From assembly GCF_015291705.1 (NCBI RefSeq), contig NZ_CP030050.1:4836001-4900000 (forward strand): a stretch of 64,000 nt of DNA, written 5' to 3'. This document shows, in pieces, positions 40,977 to 49,129 of the stretch (positions are counted from its first letter, which is position 1; each line of letters begins with the position of its first letter). The notes beneath the pieces are model-generated. The model was not told the origin of the DNA. It saw only the letters and a list, made by a program, of their open reading frames with translations, and did no database searches. The position numbers and the translations under genes were made by a program. The DNA comes from Bradyrhizobium arachidis. GTDB lineage: Bacteria; Pseudomonadota; Alphaproteobacteria; Rhizobiales; Xanthobacteraceae.

Positions 40977-41372
40977 CTAGTTTCCGGCAGCAATCAGCCC
41001 GGCAATCAGGTGGCGAACCACACGGACATGAGCAAAGCTCAGCTGCTGGAATTCTTTGGCGAGCTTGTAGGTGTCGATGTCGATCCCATCGAAGCTCTGC
41101 TTGTCCTGCCAGCCCATCAAATGATGCGGCGACGTGGAGAGGCGGCCTGCGATGTCGGCGAGGCGGCTCGCGGAGACGCGGTTCACGCCCTTCTCGTATT
41201 TCTGCACCTGCTGGAAGCTGACGCCGAGAACCTCGCCGAGCGCTTCCTGGGAGAGGCTGCGCTGGACCCGAATCAATCGAATGCGCCGACCGATCTCGCC
41301 GTCCATGTCATTGGCGGCGCGTGCTTGCCGCTTCATTGTCTTCTTCGCCACGTCAATCACTCCAAATTTCAT
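40977..41372 (-). CDS. XRE-family HTH repressor
   Basis: The 131-residue protein has a clear helix-turn-helix at about 25-85: IGRRIRLIRVQRSLSQEALG EVLGVSFQQVQKYEKGVNRV then ASRLADIAGRLSTSPHHLMG. The C-terminal 40 residues are helical and carry no protease motif. It lies divergent from a winged-helix gene at 41692 with a TAAC-N4-GTTA palindrome between, a second switch-like arrangement in this prophage. Confidence 0.75.
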   Translation of the reverse strand: MKFGVIDVAKKTMKRQARAANDMDGEIGRRIRLIRVQRSLSQEALGEVLGVSFQQVQKYEKGVNRVSASRLADIAGRLSTSPHHLMGWQDKQSFDGIDIDTYKLAKEFQQLSFAHVRVVRHLIAGLIAAGN

Positions 41373-41469
41373 TTTCTTCTTGTAGGCGCAGTCTTTCCGG
41401 CCCTCGCGGAGCGCAGCGCGGGGCGCTGACGTTTCGTTGATTGCCGTTTTTTAAATTGCTCGCCGTTCT

Positions 41470-41481
41470 TAACTTACGTTA
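41470..41481. promoter_or_regulatory. Candidate operator TAAC-TTAC-GTTA
   Basis: A 12-base palindrome in the 320-base gap between the leftward XRE gene and the rightward gene at 41692. It is the best candidate for that regulator's own operator. The rest of the gap has no gene. Confidence 0.5.
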
Positions 41482-41691
41482 GTCCGGCGAGTAGTTTTTA
41501 CGGATGCAAGAAGGCGAACAAATTACGCCCGAATTGTGGAACGTGTGCTGCTGTTGCACAGGCAAGCGCACAAAATCGCTGCATGACCCGAAGGTTGCAC
41601 CAAAGACCATGTCCAAAACGGACATGGCCAAAACGGCCAGGGGAGGGAGAAATAAATGCGCCTGAAAAGACACTGAAAGGATTGGTTGAAA

Positions 41692-42135
41692 ATGATCCAG
41701 CCACTGCCGCTGCAGCAGCGACGCGAGGTTTCCGAAATTGCCGCGCGCATGCTGCTGGACTGCTTCTGCACGATGCAAGAGGTCTATGGCCGCAAGCATC
41801 TCGGTGCATCTGCCAACATGTTTCTGGTGGGAGCCGCGATCCGCACCAACGATGCGGACGGCGAGCGCTCCACGCTTATCGGCCTCTCGCGCCGTCTCAA
41901 TATGCCGCGCTCCAGCGTGCGGCGCGCAGTTCAAGAGTTGGTCAGCTTCGGCTCCATCAAGGAGAGCGAGGATGGCGGCTTCACCGCGAATATGGACTGG
42001 CTGCGCGAGCTTGCGCCCAACAGCGCAGACAAGGTGCCGGGCGCGATCCTCGTGGCGGCGGAAGCGCTGCAGCTGGTGCTGCCCGAGGAGTTGCGGCAGC
42101 AGCTACTAAAGAAGTGGAGGCCGAAGACGAAATGA
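41692..42135 (+). CDS. Winged-helix transcription regulator (147 aa)
   Basis: Reads LQQRREVSEIAARMLLDCFC, then STLIGLSRRLNMPRSSVRRA VQELVSFGSIKESEDGGF, a winged helix of MarR/DeoR-like type. ATG 41692 is preferred over an upstream TTG. A terminator follows directly. Likely regulates phage or island genes. Confidence 0.65.
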   Translation: MIQPLPLQQRREVSEIAARMLLDCFCTMQEVYGRKHLGASANMFLVGAAIRTNDADGERSTLIGLSRRLNMPRSSVRRAVQELVSFGSIKESEDGGFTANMDWLRELAPNSADKVPGAILVAAEALQLVLPEELRQQLLKKWRPKTK

Positions 42136-42160
42136 AAAGCCCGCCGAACCGGCGGGCTTT
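42136..42160 (+). terminator. Hairpin terminator
   Basis: AAAGCCCGCCG/CGGCGGGCTTT, an 11-bp stem with an AAC loop, followed by CTGTTT. It overlaps the end of the gene at 41692. Confidence 0.85.
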
Positions 42161-42301
42161 CTGTTTCGGGATTGTATGGATCGCATCCATGCAATCAGCG
42201 TCGGCTCACCATCAGCAGGATGCCGCCGAGCTGCGGCAGCAGCGACAGCAGGACGAGACGCAGCACCGCGAAGTCGTCGCCGCTCGGATGCAGCACGCCG
42301 C

Positions 42302-42429
42302 ATGACAGCCATGCAACATGTGCACCAACCGCCGGGGCCGCCTACCGAGCCCGCCGCACGGTCGGCATCCTGTTCTGGCTCGCCTTGTTCGTGCTGTTCG
42401 TGAGCTTGTGGTCGCGGTTCGGTTGGTGA
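42302..42429 (+). pseudogene. Possible frameshifted small membrane protein
   Basis: ATG 42302 opens MTAMQHVHQPPGPPTEPA. In another frame the DNA goes on with RRTVGILFWLALFVLFVSLW SRFGW and stops at 42429. A one-base change near 42357 would join them into a single-span protein of about 40 residues. Both parts look real, the join is inferred. Confidence 0.35.
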
Positions 42430-42570
42430 TTTTCCTTCGACAAGGTGCTCAACCGAACAGAGGAACGGCGCGCAGGTCCAGTAGGCTTCGAGCTACTTGG
42501 CTCATCGGCATTGCGGCCAAGTTGGCGGCCCTGGCCTCAAACCCTCAACCGCGAGCACGGCCGGGGCCGT
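42430..42570 (+). ncRNA. Structured non-coding element, copy C
   Basis: Contains GTGCTCAACCGAACAGAGG (GAACAGAG at 42455-42462), an AGTAGG block, hairpin 1 ACTTGGC/GCCAAGT (42495-42501, 42516-42522) and hairpin 2 GGCCCTGGCC/GGCCGGGGCC (42527-42536, 42559-42568, 10 bp with one U-G pair). The order and spacing match copy A, which follows 90 bases later on the same strand. The stems are kept while the bases differ. Confidence 0.5.
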
Positions 42571-42660
42571 TCCAGTGCCTTGCGATGTCCAGCATGAAGC
42601 CTGATGCGGGAGAACGCGAGCGCACTTCAATGTCGAAGGCCGCACCGAACTCCCGACGCT

Positions 42661-42890
42661 TTGCTGTCCCGGTTCTAACCTAGGTGAATCGCGTCGCGCG
42701 TTCCTTCGGGGGACAGTGCACAAGTGAACAGAGCGGCTCTTCGATCTGGGAGTAGCGTGATCTTGCTTGGCTGCAACCCAAGCACCTCGCGTCGCGGCCC
42801 CGGCACCCTCCTTCAGCAGCATTGTCCCTGCGTTGGCCGGGGCCGTCGTCGAGATGAAAACAGGGCCCGCCTTTGTGAGCGGGCCCTTTG
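42661..42890 (+). ncRNA. Structured non-coding element, copy A, with terminator
   Basis: The best copy: TTGCTG, 17 bases, GTGAAT (possible promoter), GAACAGAGCGG (42726-42736), hairpin 1 GCTTGG/CCAAGC (42765-42770, 42778-42783) and hairpin 2 CGGCCCCGGC/GCCGGGGCCG (42795-42804, 42836-42845) with GTCCCTGC in its loop. Then comes a Rho-independent terminator GGGCCCGC/GCGGGCCC (42863-42870, 42879-42886) and TTTG. The layout is that of an independent small RNA of about 170-200 bases. A short frame from GTG 42724 exists but is not kept in the other copies. Confidence 0.6.
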
Positions 42891-42976
42891 TCAGTTCTGC
42901 GCTTCGATCTCCTGCATGTAGCGGATCGCGTTGTCACCGGCGCTGAGGTCCAGCTCGGTGTCGGGCCGCTTTCGTT

Positions 42977-44389
42977 TCAGGCGGCAACTTGCTTGAGTGG
43001 CGCTGGCAGCATTTTCTCGCGCGGCAGACCGAGGATTTCGCGCAGCGCGTCGTCGAGGTCATCGAGCGCCTTGACGCGTGGATCGACAATCTCGCGCTCA
43101 ATGATCTTGACCGGGACGAGATAGTGCTTGCGCGTGACGGGGGCGGCGTCCTTGTCCTTCGTCTTGTGCGTCATCACCCTGCCGATCTCGGCGTCTGTGT
43201 AACCCAACTGCTCAAGGATGCAGGCCCCGGTGCGGCGCAGATCGTGCGGTGTCAATTCTGCGGGCAGGCCGAGATACTGATTGATCCCCATCTGGGTGCG
43301 CGTGTCGTCTGCGCGGCGCGTCATGATGTTGAGCGATCTTTGCGGCATGTAGCGCTTGCTGGCCACGGCAGGCTTCTTCGACTTCCGGCCGCCGAGCGCC
43401 TTCGGAAACGCATAGTCCCGCATCGGGTCGCCAATCGAAAATGCCTGACCGAGGATTTCGCGCGCCAGACTGTTCAGCGGCTGCACGAGGTCACGCGCCT
43501 TGGGCGAGCGGCGCCCCTTGGTGACAGCCAGCGGGATCGTCACGGTGTCGGGTCCGATCCCGGTGCGCGGGATCGCACAGCATTCGCCAGTGCGCAGCAG
43601 GGTCACCAGCGACAACTTCAGCACCAGCTTGGTGAGCGGCTGGCCGGGGCACTTGGGGTCATCGAGACCGAACCAGAACCGGCGCAATTGGTCGGCGGTG
43701 AGGACGAGGCCGTCCTCGATCTCAGCAACCTCCGTCGCCCGGTCGTCGCCCTTCAGGGTCGGGACCGGGCTGACCGTCACATAGGCGCGGTCGGGATGCA
43801 TGGCCCAGATGAACATGGTGCGCAGGGTTTGCAGGACGCCATTGGCTTGGGCCGGGTGCCGCTCCTTGAGGTAGCTGCGGTACAGCTCCATGATCTCCTG
43901 ACCAGTAATCTCGCTGGCGACGCGGTTACCCCACCATGCCAGCGGGCGGCTCAGCATCGAGCGGATGTTGTCGTGGCTCTCCTTGCGCGGCACCGTCCCC
44001 CAGCGCCGCAGCACCGGCTCCTCGCAATAGGCCAGATAGGCGTCATGCATCTGCTGGAAGGTGCGGCCGGTGGCGCGGGCCAGCACCGAGGCCTGCCTGC
44101 GCTCAGCGGTGATGCTTTTGCCGCTGGCGACCAGCCCGGCGAGGGTAGTGGCTTCGGCGCGGGCGCGCGGGATCGTCCACGCCGGATATTCACCGATCAG
44201 GTGCCACTCGCGAACCGGCTTGCCGGTCTCTGGATGCAGGCGCTTCTTGTTCAGGTACTGGTAGTAGAAGCTGAAAACGCCATTAGGGGTGGTGCGGAGC
44301 ACGAAGCCCTTCTGACCCCTGGTGGCGCAGTCGCTGATGTTCTGGCGGGTCTCGGAAGCCTTGAGGTGGAGGTCGGTGATGTACGGCAT
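42977..44389 (-). CDS. int: Tyrosine recombinase / phage integrase
   Basis: The 470-residue protein has an N-terminal arm-binding DUF4102-like region (QKGFVLRTTPNGVFSFYYQY, REWHLIGEYPAWTIPRARAE), a core-binding helical domain and the catalytic domain with Arg in LLRTGECCAIPRTG, HxxR in LTPHDLRRTGACIL, His in RVMTHKTKD and Tyr in TRKHYLVP. All residues are present. Length and domain order fit P4-like integrases, which usually target tRNA genes, but no tRNA is visible at the right edge. It points into the prophage and marks its right end. Confidence 0.9.
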   Translation of the reverse strand: MPYITDLHLKASETRQNISDCATRGQKGFVLRTTPNGVFSFYYQYLNKKRLHPETGKPVREWHLIGEYPAWTIPRARAEATTLAGLVASGKSITAERRQASVLARATGRTFQQMHDAYLAYCEEPVLRRWGTVPRKESHDNIRSMLSRPLAWWGNRVASEITGQEIMELYRSYLKERHPAQANGVLQTLRTMFIWAMHPDRAYVTVSPVPTLKGDDRATEVAEIEDGLVLTADQLRRFWFGLDDPKCPGQPLTKLVLKLSLVTLLRTGECCAIPRTGIGPDTVTIPLAVTKGRRSPKARDLVQPLNSLAREILGQAFSIGDPMRDYAFPKALGGRKSKKPAVASKRYMPQRSLNIMTRRADDTRTQMGINQYLGLPAELTPHDLRRTGACILEQLGYTDAEIGRVMTHKTKDKDAAPVTRKHYLVPVKIIEREIVDPRVKALDDLDDALREILGLPREKMLPAPLKQVAA

Positions 44390-44626
44390 CTGCCCCTCAG
44401 ATTCGGTAGCTGGAGCGAAGCCCCGGCTAACCGGATGACCGGAAATGAGGGGCTAGGCGGTGAAAATGTGGACCGGAGTATTTCCGAAAACCCCTTTGTT
44501 TATAAGGGCTTCCATCTTTTCTTTACCGAGCCACAATTTCATCATACGCGTGGCTCCCAATGTGGTAGCTGGTATAGAGAATCTCCGGGTGGGGGTGGGT
44601 CCCCCGGGGGTCGATTTGGGGATCTG
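44390..44626. other. Prophage-host junction region
   Basis: This should contain the right attachment site. It holds a CCCTT/AAGGG small hairpin (about 44492-44508), GAGCCAC/GTGGCTC (44528-44556) and a G/C-rich stretch before the host gene. No direct match to the left end of the window was found. Confidence 0.4.
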
Positions 44627-45649
44627 ATGGTTTCCGACCGCGTACGCGCCGAGAGGCTGTTGACGTCGCGCCGCCGTATTGGGCGGACCGAGACGATACT
44701 GCTGTCTCTGGCCGCCGTCGCGCTGGCGCTCGGTGCCGCCGCCTGGGTTGCGGATATCGGCGACTCGACCCCGCTGGTCACCGCCTCCTTGCCGCCCGCC
44801 AACACCCCTTCGTTTGACGACCGCTTCGCATCGCTCTCGGGCAATCCGCAGGCGCGCGACCTCGGCTTGCGGACGATCGAGCGGTCCGCCCTGAATGCAG
44901 TCCAGCTCAAGCTCCGCGATGCCAAGGCGATGCTCGCGGAGAAGCTCCAGGGCGACGAGTGGCGCTCGACACTGACCGATGACGACCGGCATGCGGTCGA
45001 GGAGCCGAGATCCGCGCAGCGCGCCGACGCCGTCCCGATGCCGCGCTCGCGTCCGGTGCAGGCCGATTTCGCCTCCCAGGTCGCCTCCAGCCAGGCCTAT
45101 GCCGACACCAGTCCCAAGGTCGATAACCGCAGCTTCTTCGAAAAATTCACCGCCAAGATCAAGCTGGCCTCGCTGACGCCCGGCGACGGACTGTTCGCCA
45201 AGGGGCCTGATCTCGCCGCCCTCGGCTACGATTCGCGCACCGCGGTCTACGACATCAAGGCCAAGGCGCTCTACCTGCCGAGCGGCGTCGCGCTGGAAGC
45301 GCATTCGGGCATGGGCGCGCTGATGGACGACCCCGACCATGTCGACCAGCGCATGGTGGGCGCGACCCCGCCGGCGACCTACGATCTGAAGCCGCGCGAA
45401 AAACTGTTCCACGGCATCCGTGCGCTGCGCCTGACGCCGACGGACGGCACCAGCGCGCTCGGGCGCGTCGGCCTGCTCACCCACAGCTACATGCTCGGAC
45501 CGCGCGGCGATTCCAACGGCTGCGTCTCGATCAAGGACTATGACCGCTTCCTCAAGGCCTGGGACAATGGCGAGTTCAACCGCCTCGTCGTAGTGCCGAG
45601 CCTGGGCGGATCGGCGACGGCTTCACAACGCGCCAGCACCGATTCCTGA
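44627..45649 (+). CDS. DUF2778 protein, L,D-transpeptidase-like
   Basis: The 340-residue protein (ATG 44627) has a membrane anchor near residues 22-42 (ETILLSLAAVALALGAAAWV), a linker and a C-terminal catalytic domain. The active-site region reads GLLTHSYMLGPRGDSNGCVS IKDYDRFLKAW, with the His and Ser-x-Gly-Cys pattern of L,D-transpeptidase-like DUF2778 proteins. It should act in the periplasm on peptidoglycan. Some family members are type VI effectors; no such system is seen here. First host gene after the prophage. Confidence 0.75.
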   Translation: MVSDRVRAERLLTSRRRIGRTETILLSLAAVALALGAAAWVADIGDSTPLVTASLPPANTPSFDDRFASLSGNPQARDLGLRTIERSALNAVQLKLRDAKAMLAEKLQGDEWRSTLTDDDRHAVEEPRSAQRADAVPMPRSRPVQADFASQVASSQAYADTSPKVDNRSFFEKFTAKIKLASLTPGDGLFAKGPDLAALGYDSRTAVYDIKAKALYLPSGVALEAHSGMGALMDDPDHVDQRMVGATPPATYDLKPREKLFHGIRALRLTPTDGTSALGRVGLLTHSYMLGPRGDSNGCVSIKDYDRFLKAWDNGEFNRLVVVPSLGGSATASQRASTDS

Positions 45650-45713
45650 TATTCGCCGGACGGCGGGGCTGCCGTTTTCCCTTCGTTAAGCCGTCATCGT
45701 CCAGAAGCAGCCC

Positions 45714-45971
45714 ATGAGTGATCCATCCAAGTCCGAAACCCCGCTGCGCACGACGTTCAAGATCCGCCTGAACGGTGACCCGCTGGCGATCGCGACCGTC
45801 GGCCAGGCCTATCAGTTCCTCACCAACTTCAAATCCGTCGAGTGGATGGAATTCCGCGCGCTGCACGAGGACGCGGTCGCGGCGCTCGAAGGTGCCGCGG
45901 ACAACGCCATGCTCGCGGTGCAGGCGACCAACGCCGTGCGCGCGCTGTTCGTGAGCGCGAAGCTGCTCTGA
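45714..45971 (+). CDS. Conserved hypothetical protein (85 aa)
   Basis: Reads TTFKIRLNGDPLAIATVGQA YQFLTNFKSVEWMEFRALHE DAVAALEGAADNAMLAVQAT NAVRALFVSAKLL. Alpha-beta; resembles small rhizobial proteins of the DUF982 kind, not certain. Function unknown. Confidence 0.6.
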   Translation: MSDPSKSETPLRTTFKIRLNGDPLAIATVGQAYQFLTNFKSVEWMEFRALHEDAVAALEGAADNAMLAVQATNAVRALFVSAKLL

Positions 45972-46098
45972 GCAGGTCGTCTCTTTCGTCATTGCGAGTG
46001 TGGAGTTGAGGGCATTCGTCCCTCTCGTGTCCCGGCTCTGCAGCGCACCGCTGAAGAAGCGCTGCGCTGCGTCCAGGGACGAGGGGACAGACGGCGCC

Positions 46099-47955
46099 TC
46101 AATGCCGCTCGTCGCCGCGTCCGTCGTCGTCATCGTGGAAGTCGTGGTCGCCGCCGTGCCCGAAGCCGGGGTCGATACAGGCAAAATTGCCGGCGTCGTT
46201 GGTCATGCCGCTGCCCTTGTAGGACGCAATCTTCGGGTAGACGCAGAGCGGCCTGGTGCCGCCGGTCGGAAAGTTCGTGGCAACGCGCGGATCGAACAGT
46301 CCGCCCGCCGGATAGGGCGAGGTGGCGTTGGTGTTGGTCGCCACGATGCGGTCCGGCGTGATGTCCTTCTCGACCCAGTCGGTGAGGGCCTTGAGCTGGT
46401 TCGTGGCGAAGCTCGCGGTGGCGGCGCCGCCGCCGCAATGGGCCATGTTCGGCACCATGAACAGCCGGGCGAAATCGGTCGCACGGCCGCTCATGTGCCG
46501 GTCCATGTTGCGGTACCAGCGCGCGATCGCAGCACCCGAGAAGATGCCGTCATTGACGGAGGAGGAGATGATCAGCTTGCCGCCGCGTGCCCTGAACGGA
46601 CGCAGGTCGGTCGAGGTCGCGGCCATGAAGTCCATGCTGCTCTCGGGGTAGGCCGCCGTCTTGGTGAAGATCTTCGGCGCGTCGGTGTCGAAGTTGAACT
46701 TGAACACGAAGGCTTCCTGGCCGTTCGGCCCGTTCACGGGCGTGACGACCGGCGGGGTCTGGAAGATCATCGGGATCGCGCCGGCGCCGAGCGTCAGGTT
46801 GATCGCCGTGTTGACGTTCGGCACCGGTGCGGTGACGACGTTCCAGAGCTGCCAGCCCGCGCCGGGCGCGCTGGGCGGCGTCCAGATGCCGGCATCCCAG
46901 AACCAGTTCGAATAGAGCCGCTGTCCTCTCGAGTTGACCGGTCCGGCGTAGATCCTCTTCAGCGCGTCGACCTGCGCGCCGGTGAGGCAGGTGCCGCCAT
47001 GTGGCGTGCTGCCGTGCGAGCCCGAGCCGCAGGTGTAGCTGGCGAGCGCCGGGTACACCTTCTTCGCTGTGCAGGCGTGATAATTGTCGATGATGCCGTC
47101 GACCAATCCGTCGAGCGCGTCGCAGGCGCTCAGGATCGCAGCCGAGGCGACCTGGAGATCCTGCGCGGGAAAGGTGTCGGGAATAAACGGCTGGCCGTTG
47201 ACGTCCTTGCTGGTTGAAAGCGTGCCGAGCACCTGCTCGTTCCAGGCTTCGGCAAGGCCCGCCTGCGGCAGGTTGAAGCCGGGATTTTGCGAGATCACGC
47301 CGTCGAACAGCCACGGGAAGCGCTGCGAGGCCATCATGGCGTCACGGCCGCCGTTCGAGCAGCCCATGATGTAGGAGTAGGCGGTATCGAGGCCGTAGAA
47401 ATAGGAGATGATCTGCTTGGAGATCGTCGCGGTCTTCTCGATGCCGTTGTAGCCGTAGTCTCGGCGCGCCTGCGCGTCGATGGCGAAATGCGCGGAGCCG
47501 CCGGCATTGGCATCGTCGTCCTGATGGCCGCCGACCGGATTATTGGCGTTGTCTTCGTGGCCGCCGTCATTGGCCGCGACGGCCCAGCCCTGGCCGACCT
47601 CGACGCCGGCGGCGCCTTGCGGGTCGCCATTGAGGCTGCCGTCGGTGCCGCCGCCGCCCATCATCTCGAAACGCCCGTGCCAGGTGTTGGGCAGGTTGAG
47701 TGCGAAGCCGATGCCGTAGGTGAAATGGTCAGGATCCTGCGTCGAGACGCGCTTGTTGATGATGCCGATCACGTTGCAATAACCCGTCTTCTGGGTCGCG
47801 CTCAGGATCTGCGTGTTCGGCAAAGTGAGGCCGGTGAGGGCGGTGCAGGACGCGCGCGGCGCAACGCCGCTCGGCGGGAATCCGTGCGCAATGGCCTGCG
47901 TGCCGAGCGCCGCGCAGCCGGCCATGATGGTCGATGCGAGAAGTCGTCGTTTCAT
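46099..47955 (-). CDS. Secreted tannase/feruloyl esterase family protein
   Basis: The 618-residue protein has a Sec signal (MKRRLLASTIMAGCAALGTQ AIA). The alpha/beta-hydrolase core shows the nucleophile in IMGCSNGGRDAMM, the acid in ISSSVNDGIFSG and the His in PNMAHCGGG. The Cys before Ser and the Cys after His match the disulfide-linked CS-D-HC motif of tannase-family esterases, which cut ester bonds of plant phenolic acids or related esters. The C-terminus ends in a His/Asp-rich tail (HGGDHDFHDDDDGRGDERH), which is unusual and may bind metal. A MarR gene is divergent. Confidence 0.85.
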   Translation of the reverse strand: MKRRLLASTIMAGCAALGTQAIAHGFPPSGVAPRASCTALTGLTLPNTQILSATQKTGYCNVIGIINKRVSTQDPDHFTYGIGFALNLPNTWHGRFEMMGGGGTDGSLNGDPQGAAGVEVGQGWAVAANDGGHEDNANNPVGGHQDDDANAGGSAHFAIDAQARRDYGYNGIEKTATISKQIISYFYGLDTAYSYIMGCSNGGRDAMMASQRFPWLFDGVISQNPGFNLPQAGLAEAWNEQVLGTLSTSKDVNGQPFIPDTFPAQDLQVASAAILSACDALDGLVDGIIDNYHACTAKKVYPALASYTCGSGSHGSTPHGGTCLTGAQVDALKRIYAGPVNSRGQRLYSNWFWDAGIWTPPSAPGAGWQLWNVVTAPVPNVNTAINLTLGAGAIPMIFQTPPVVTPVNGPNGQEAFVFKFNFDTDAPKIFTKTAAYPESSMDFMAATSTDLRPFRARGGKLIISSSVNDGIFSGAAIARWYRNMDRHMSGRATDFARLFMVPNMAHCGGGAATASFATNQLKALTDWVEKDITPDRIVATNTNATSPYPAGGLFDPRVATNFPTGGTRPLCVYPKIASYKGSGMTNDAGNFACIDPGFGHGGDHDFHDDDDGRGDERH

Positions 47956-48388
47956 GTCAATCCCTCCCAGTTTTCAACAATGATGGTCGAGCGGACGCGC
48001 CCCATGCGGGCGCGTTCGTTCAGGCAGTGTCGTTGACGATGTCGTTGCCAAAGCAGAGGTGACGCGGCGGCATTTGCAAGCAACGCGCAGGCGCGCGCCG
48101 ATCGCGCCGCTATGCGTGATCGCACGCGGCTCGCCGCCCATCTCTGATGGAAGCACGGACGTCATCCCCCTTGGTCCCGCTCGTGTCACGGCGGGCTTTT
48201 TCGATCCTAGGGCGTGCGATGTTGCCGTGTCAACATGACGCGGCGCGCGAGTGCGCAGCGCAACCTGTCGTAGAAGCTGTGCTCACGCAGTGCGATCCCG
48301 CTCGGCTTCTCGATCTGGCCCGGCTGCGATAGACTCGGCGGGCGAATCCCGGATAGCCGCTGCGCCGGCTTGCGAAAGATCATTGTCG
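47956..48388. promoter_or_regulatory. Divergent promoter region with candidate MarR site
   Basis: The 433-base gap between the esterase and marR genes holds a stem ACGCGCCC/GGGCGCGT near 47995-48015 and an inverted repeat TGTTG-N6-CAACA (48220-48235). The latter has the form of a MarR-type operator. No gene seen. Confidence 0.4.
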
Positions 48389-48937
48389 ATGGAGCCGAAG
48401 AAGGCGGGCATCAGAAAGCGATCCTCCAAGGCCGCGCCACGCCCGGCGCCTGTTGCGAAGCGATCCGCGCCGCGCGCCGGAGCGGCCGCAAAGCCTGCCC
48501 GGCAGAGGCTGCTCGCCTCCGACGATCTGTCCCGTTCGCTCGGCTATCGCATCCGGCGGGCCCAACTCTGGGTATTCAAGGATGTCAGCCGGCGGCTCGC
48601 CGCGTTCGACATCAGCGCGGCGCAGTTCTCCGTGCTGTCGGTGATCGAGGCCAATCCGGGCGTCAATCAGCTCGCCATCGCGCAATCGCTGTCGATCGAG
48701 CGGGCCGGGCTCGGGCGTCTCGTGGATCATCTGGAGCGGCGGGGCCTCGTGCAGCGTTCGGCCTCGGCGATCAACCGCCGCTATTACGTGCTGTATCTGA
48801 CGCAGGCCGGGACCGCGCTTTTGGGCCGCCTGCGGCCTGCGATCGCCGAAAGCGAGAGGGCCCTTGCCGCCAAGATCGGGCCGCGCGCGTTCAAGGAACT
48901 GCAGCGAGCGCTATCGGTCTTCCTCCAGGAGACCTGA
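48389..48937 (+). CDS. MarR-family regulator
   Basis: The 182-residue protein has a 45-residue basic, Ala/Pro-rich extension before a normal MarR domain: LGYRIRRAQLWVFKDVSRRL, FDISAAQFSVLSVIEANPGV, QSLSIERAGLGRLVDHLERR GLVQRSASAINRRYYVLYLT. It likely senses an aromatic compound and controls the divergent esterase gene. That link is inferred from the layout. Confidence 0.8.
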   Translation: MEPKKAGIRKRSSKAAPRPAPVAKRSAPRAGAAAKPARQRLLASDDLSRSLGYRIRRAQLWVFKDVSRRLAAFDISAAQFSVLSVIEANPGVNQLAIAQSLSIERAGLGRLVDHLERRGLVQRSASAINRRYYVLYLTQAGTALLGRLRPAIAESERALAAKIGPRAFKELQRALSVFLQET

Positions 48938-49129
48938 TCCAGGGACGCCAGAGGTGTTCTCGGCAAGCCCTTGGTTCGGTGCGCTGTTTTGGCAGCCGAT
49001 GGCCACCGCGCCATGCGTTCTCGCGGCTTGAACTCTGCCTCAGGAACAGGCAAACGGTCCGCCAAGACCGTAGCCCTGGGCTGACCAGGGCAATCCATTT
49101 CAAACCTTGATTCAGGGAGAGTGCTCATC

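Larger units (their letters stand above)
1..44600. mobile_element. Prophage (P22-like podovirus plan) with accessory insertions
   Basis: The segment holds a divergent repressor/Cro pair, an early recombination and replication operon, a full packaging and virion module (TerS-like, TerL, portal, scaffold, capsid, P22 gp10-like protein, collar and fibres), a holin-like protein and, at the right edge, a tyrosine integrase. The right boundary lies between the integrase start at 44389 and the host DUF2778 gene at 44627. No attachment-site repeat could be identified and no tRNA is visible there. The left boundary is probably outside the window. The stretch 33.5-39.3 kb carries host-like accessory genes, so the element may be mosaic. 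A missing endolysin and a frameshifted recombinase suggest it may be defective. Confidence 0.75.

Noticed and set aside
42502..42822. Leftward open frame over structured copies C and A
   Set aside because: The protein is low in complexity, and the matching frame in copy B is different, so conservation follows RNA structure and not this frame.
42724..42921. Plus-strand open frame (GTG start) over RNA copy A
   Set aside because: Its first ten codons align with copy B but later codons diverge and copy C breaks the frame; the terminator also lies inside it.
44390..44626. tRNA-type attachment site at the right edge of the prophage
   Set aside because: No cloverleaf or CCA-type 3' end could be made from this stretch, and no direct repeat with the left end was seen.
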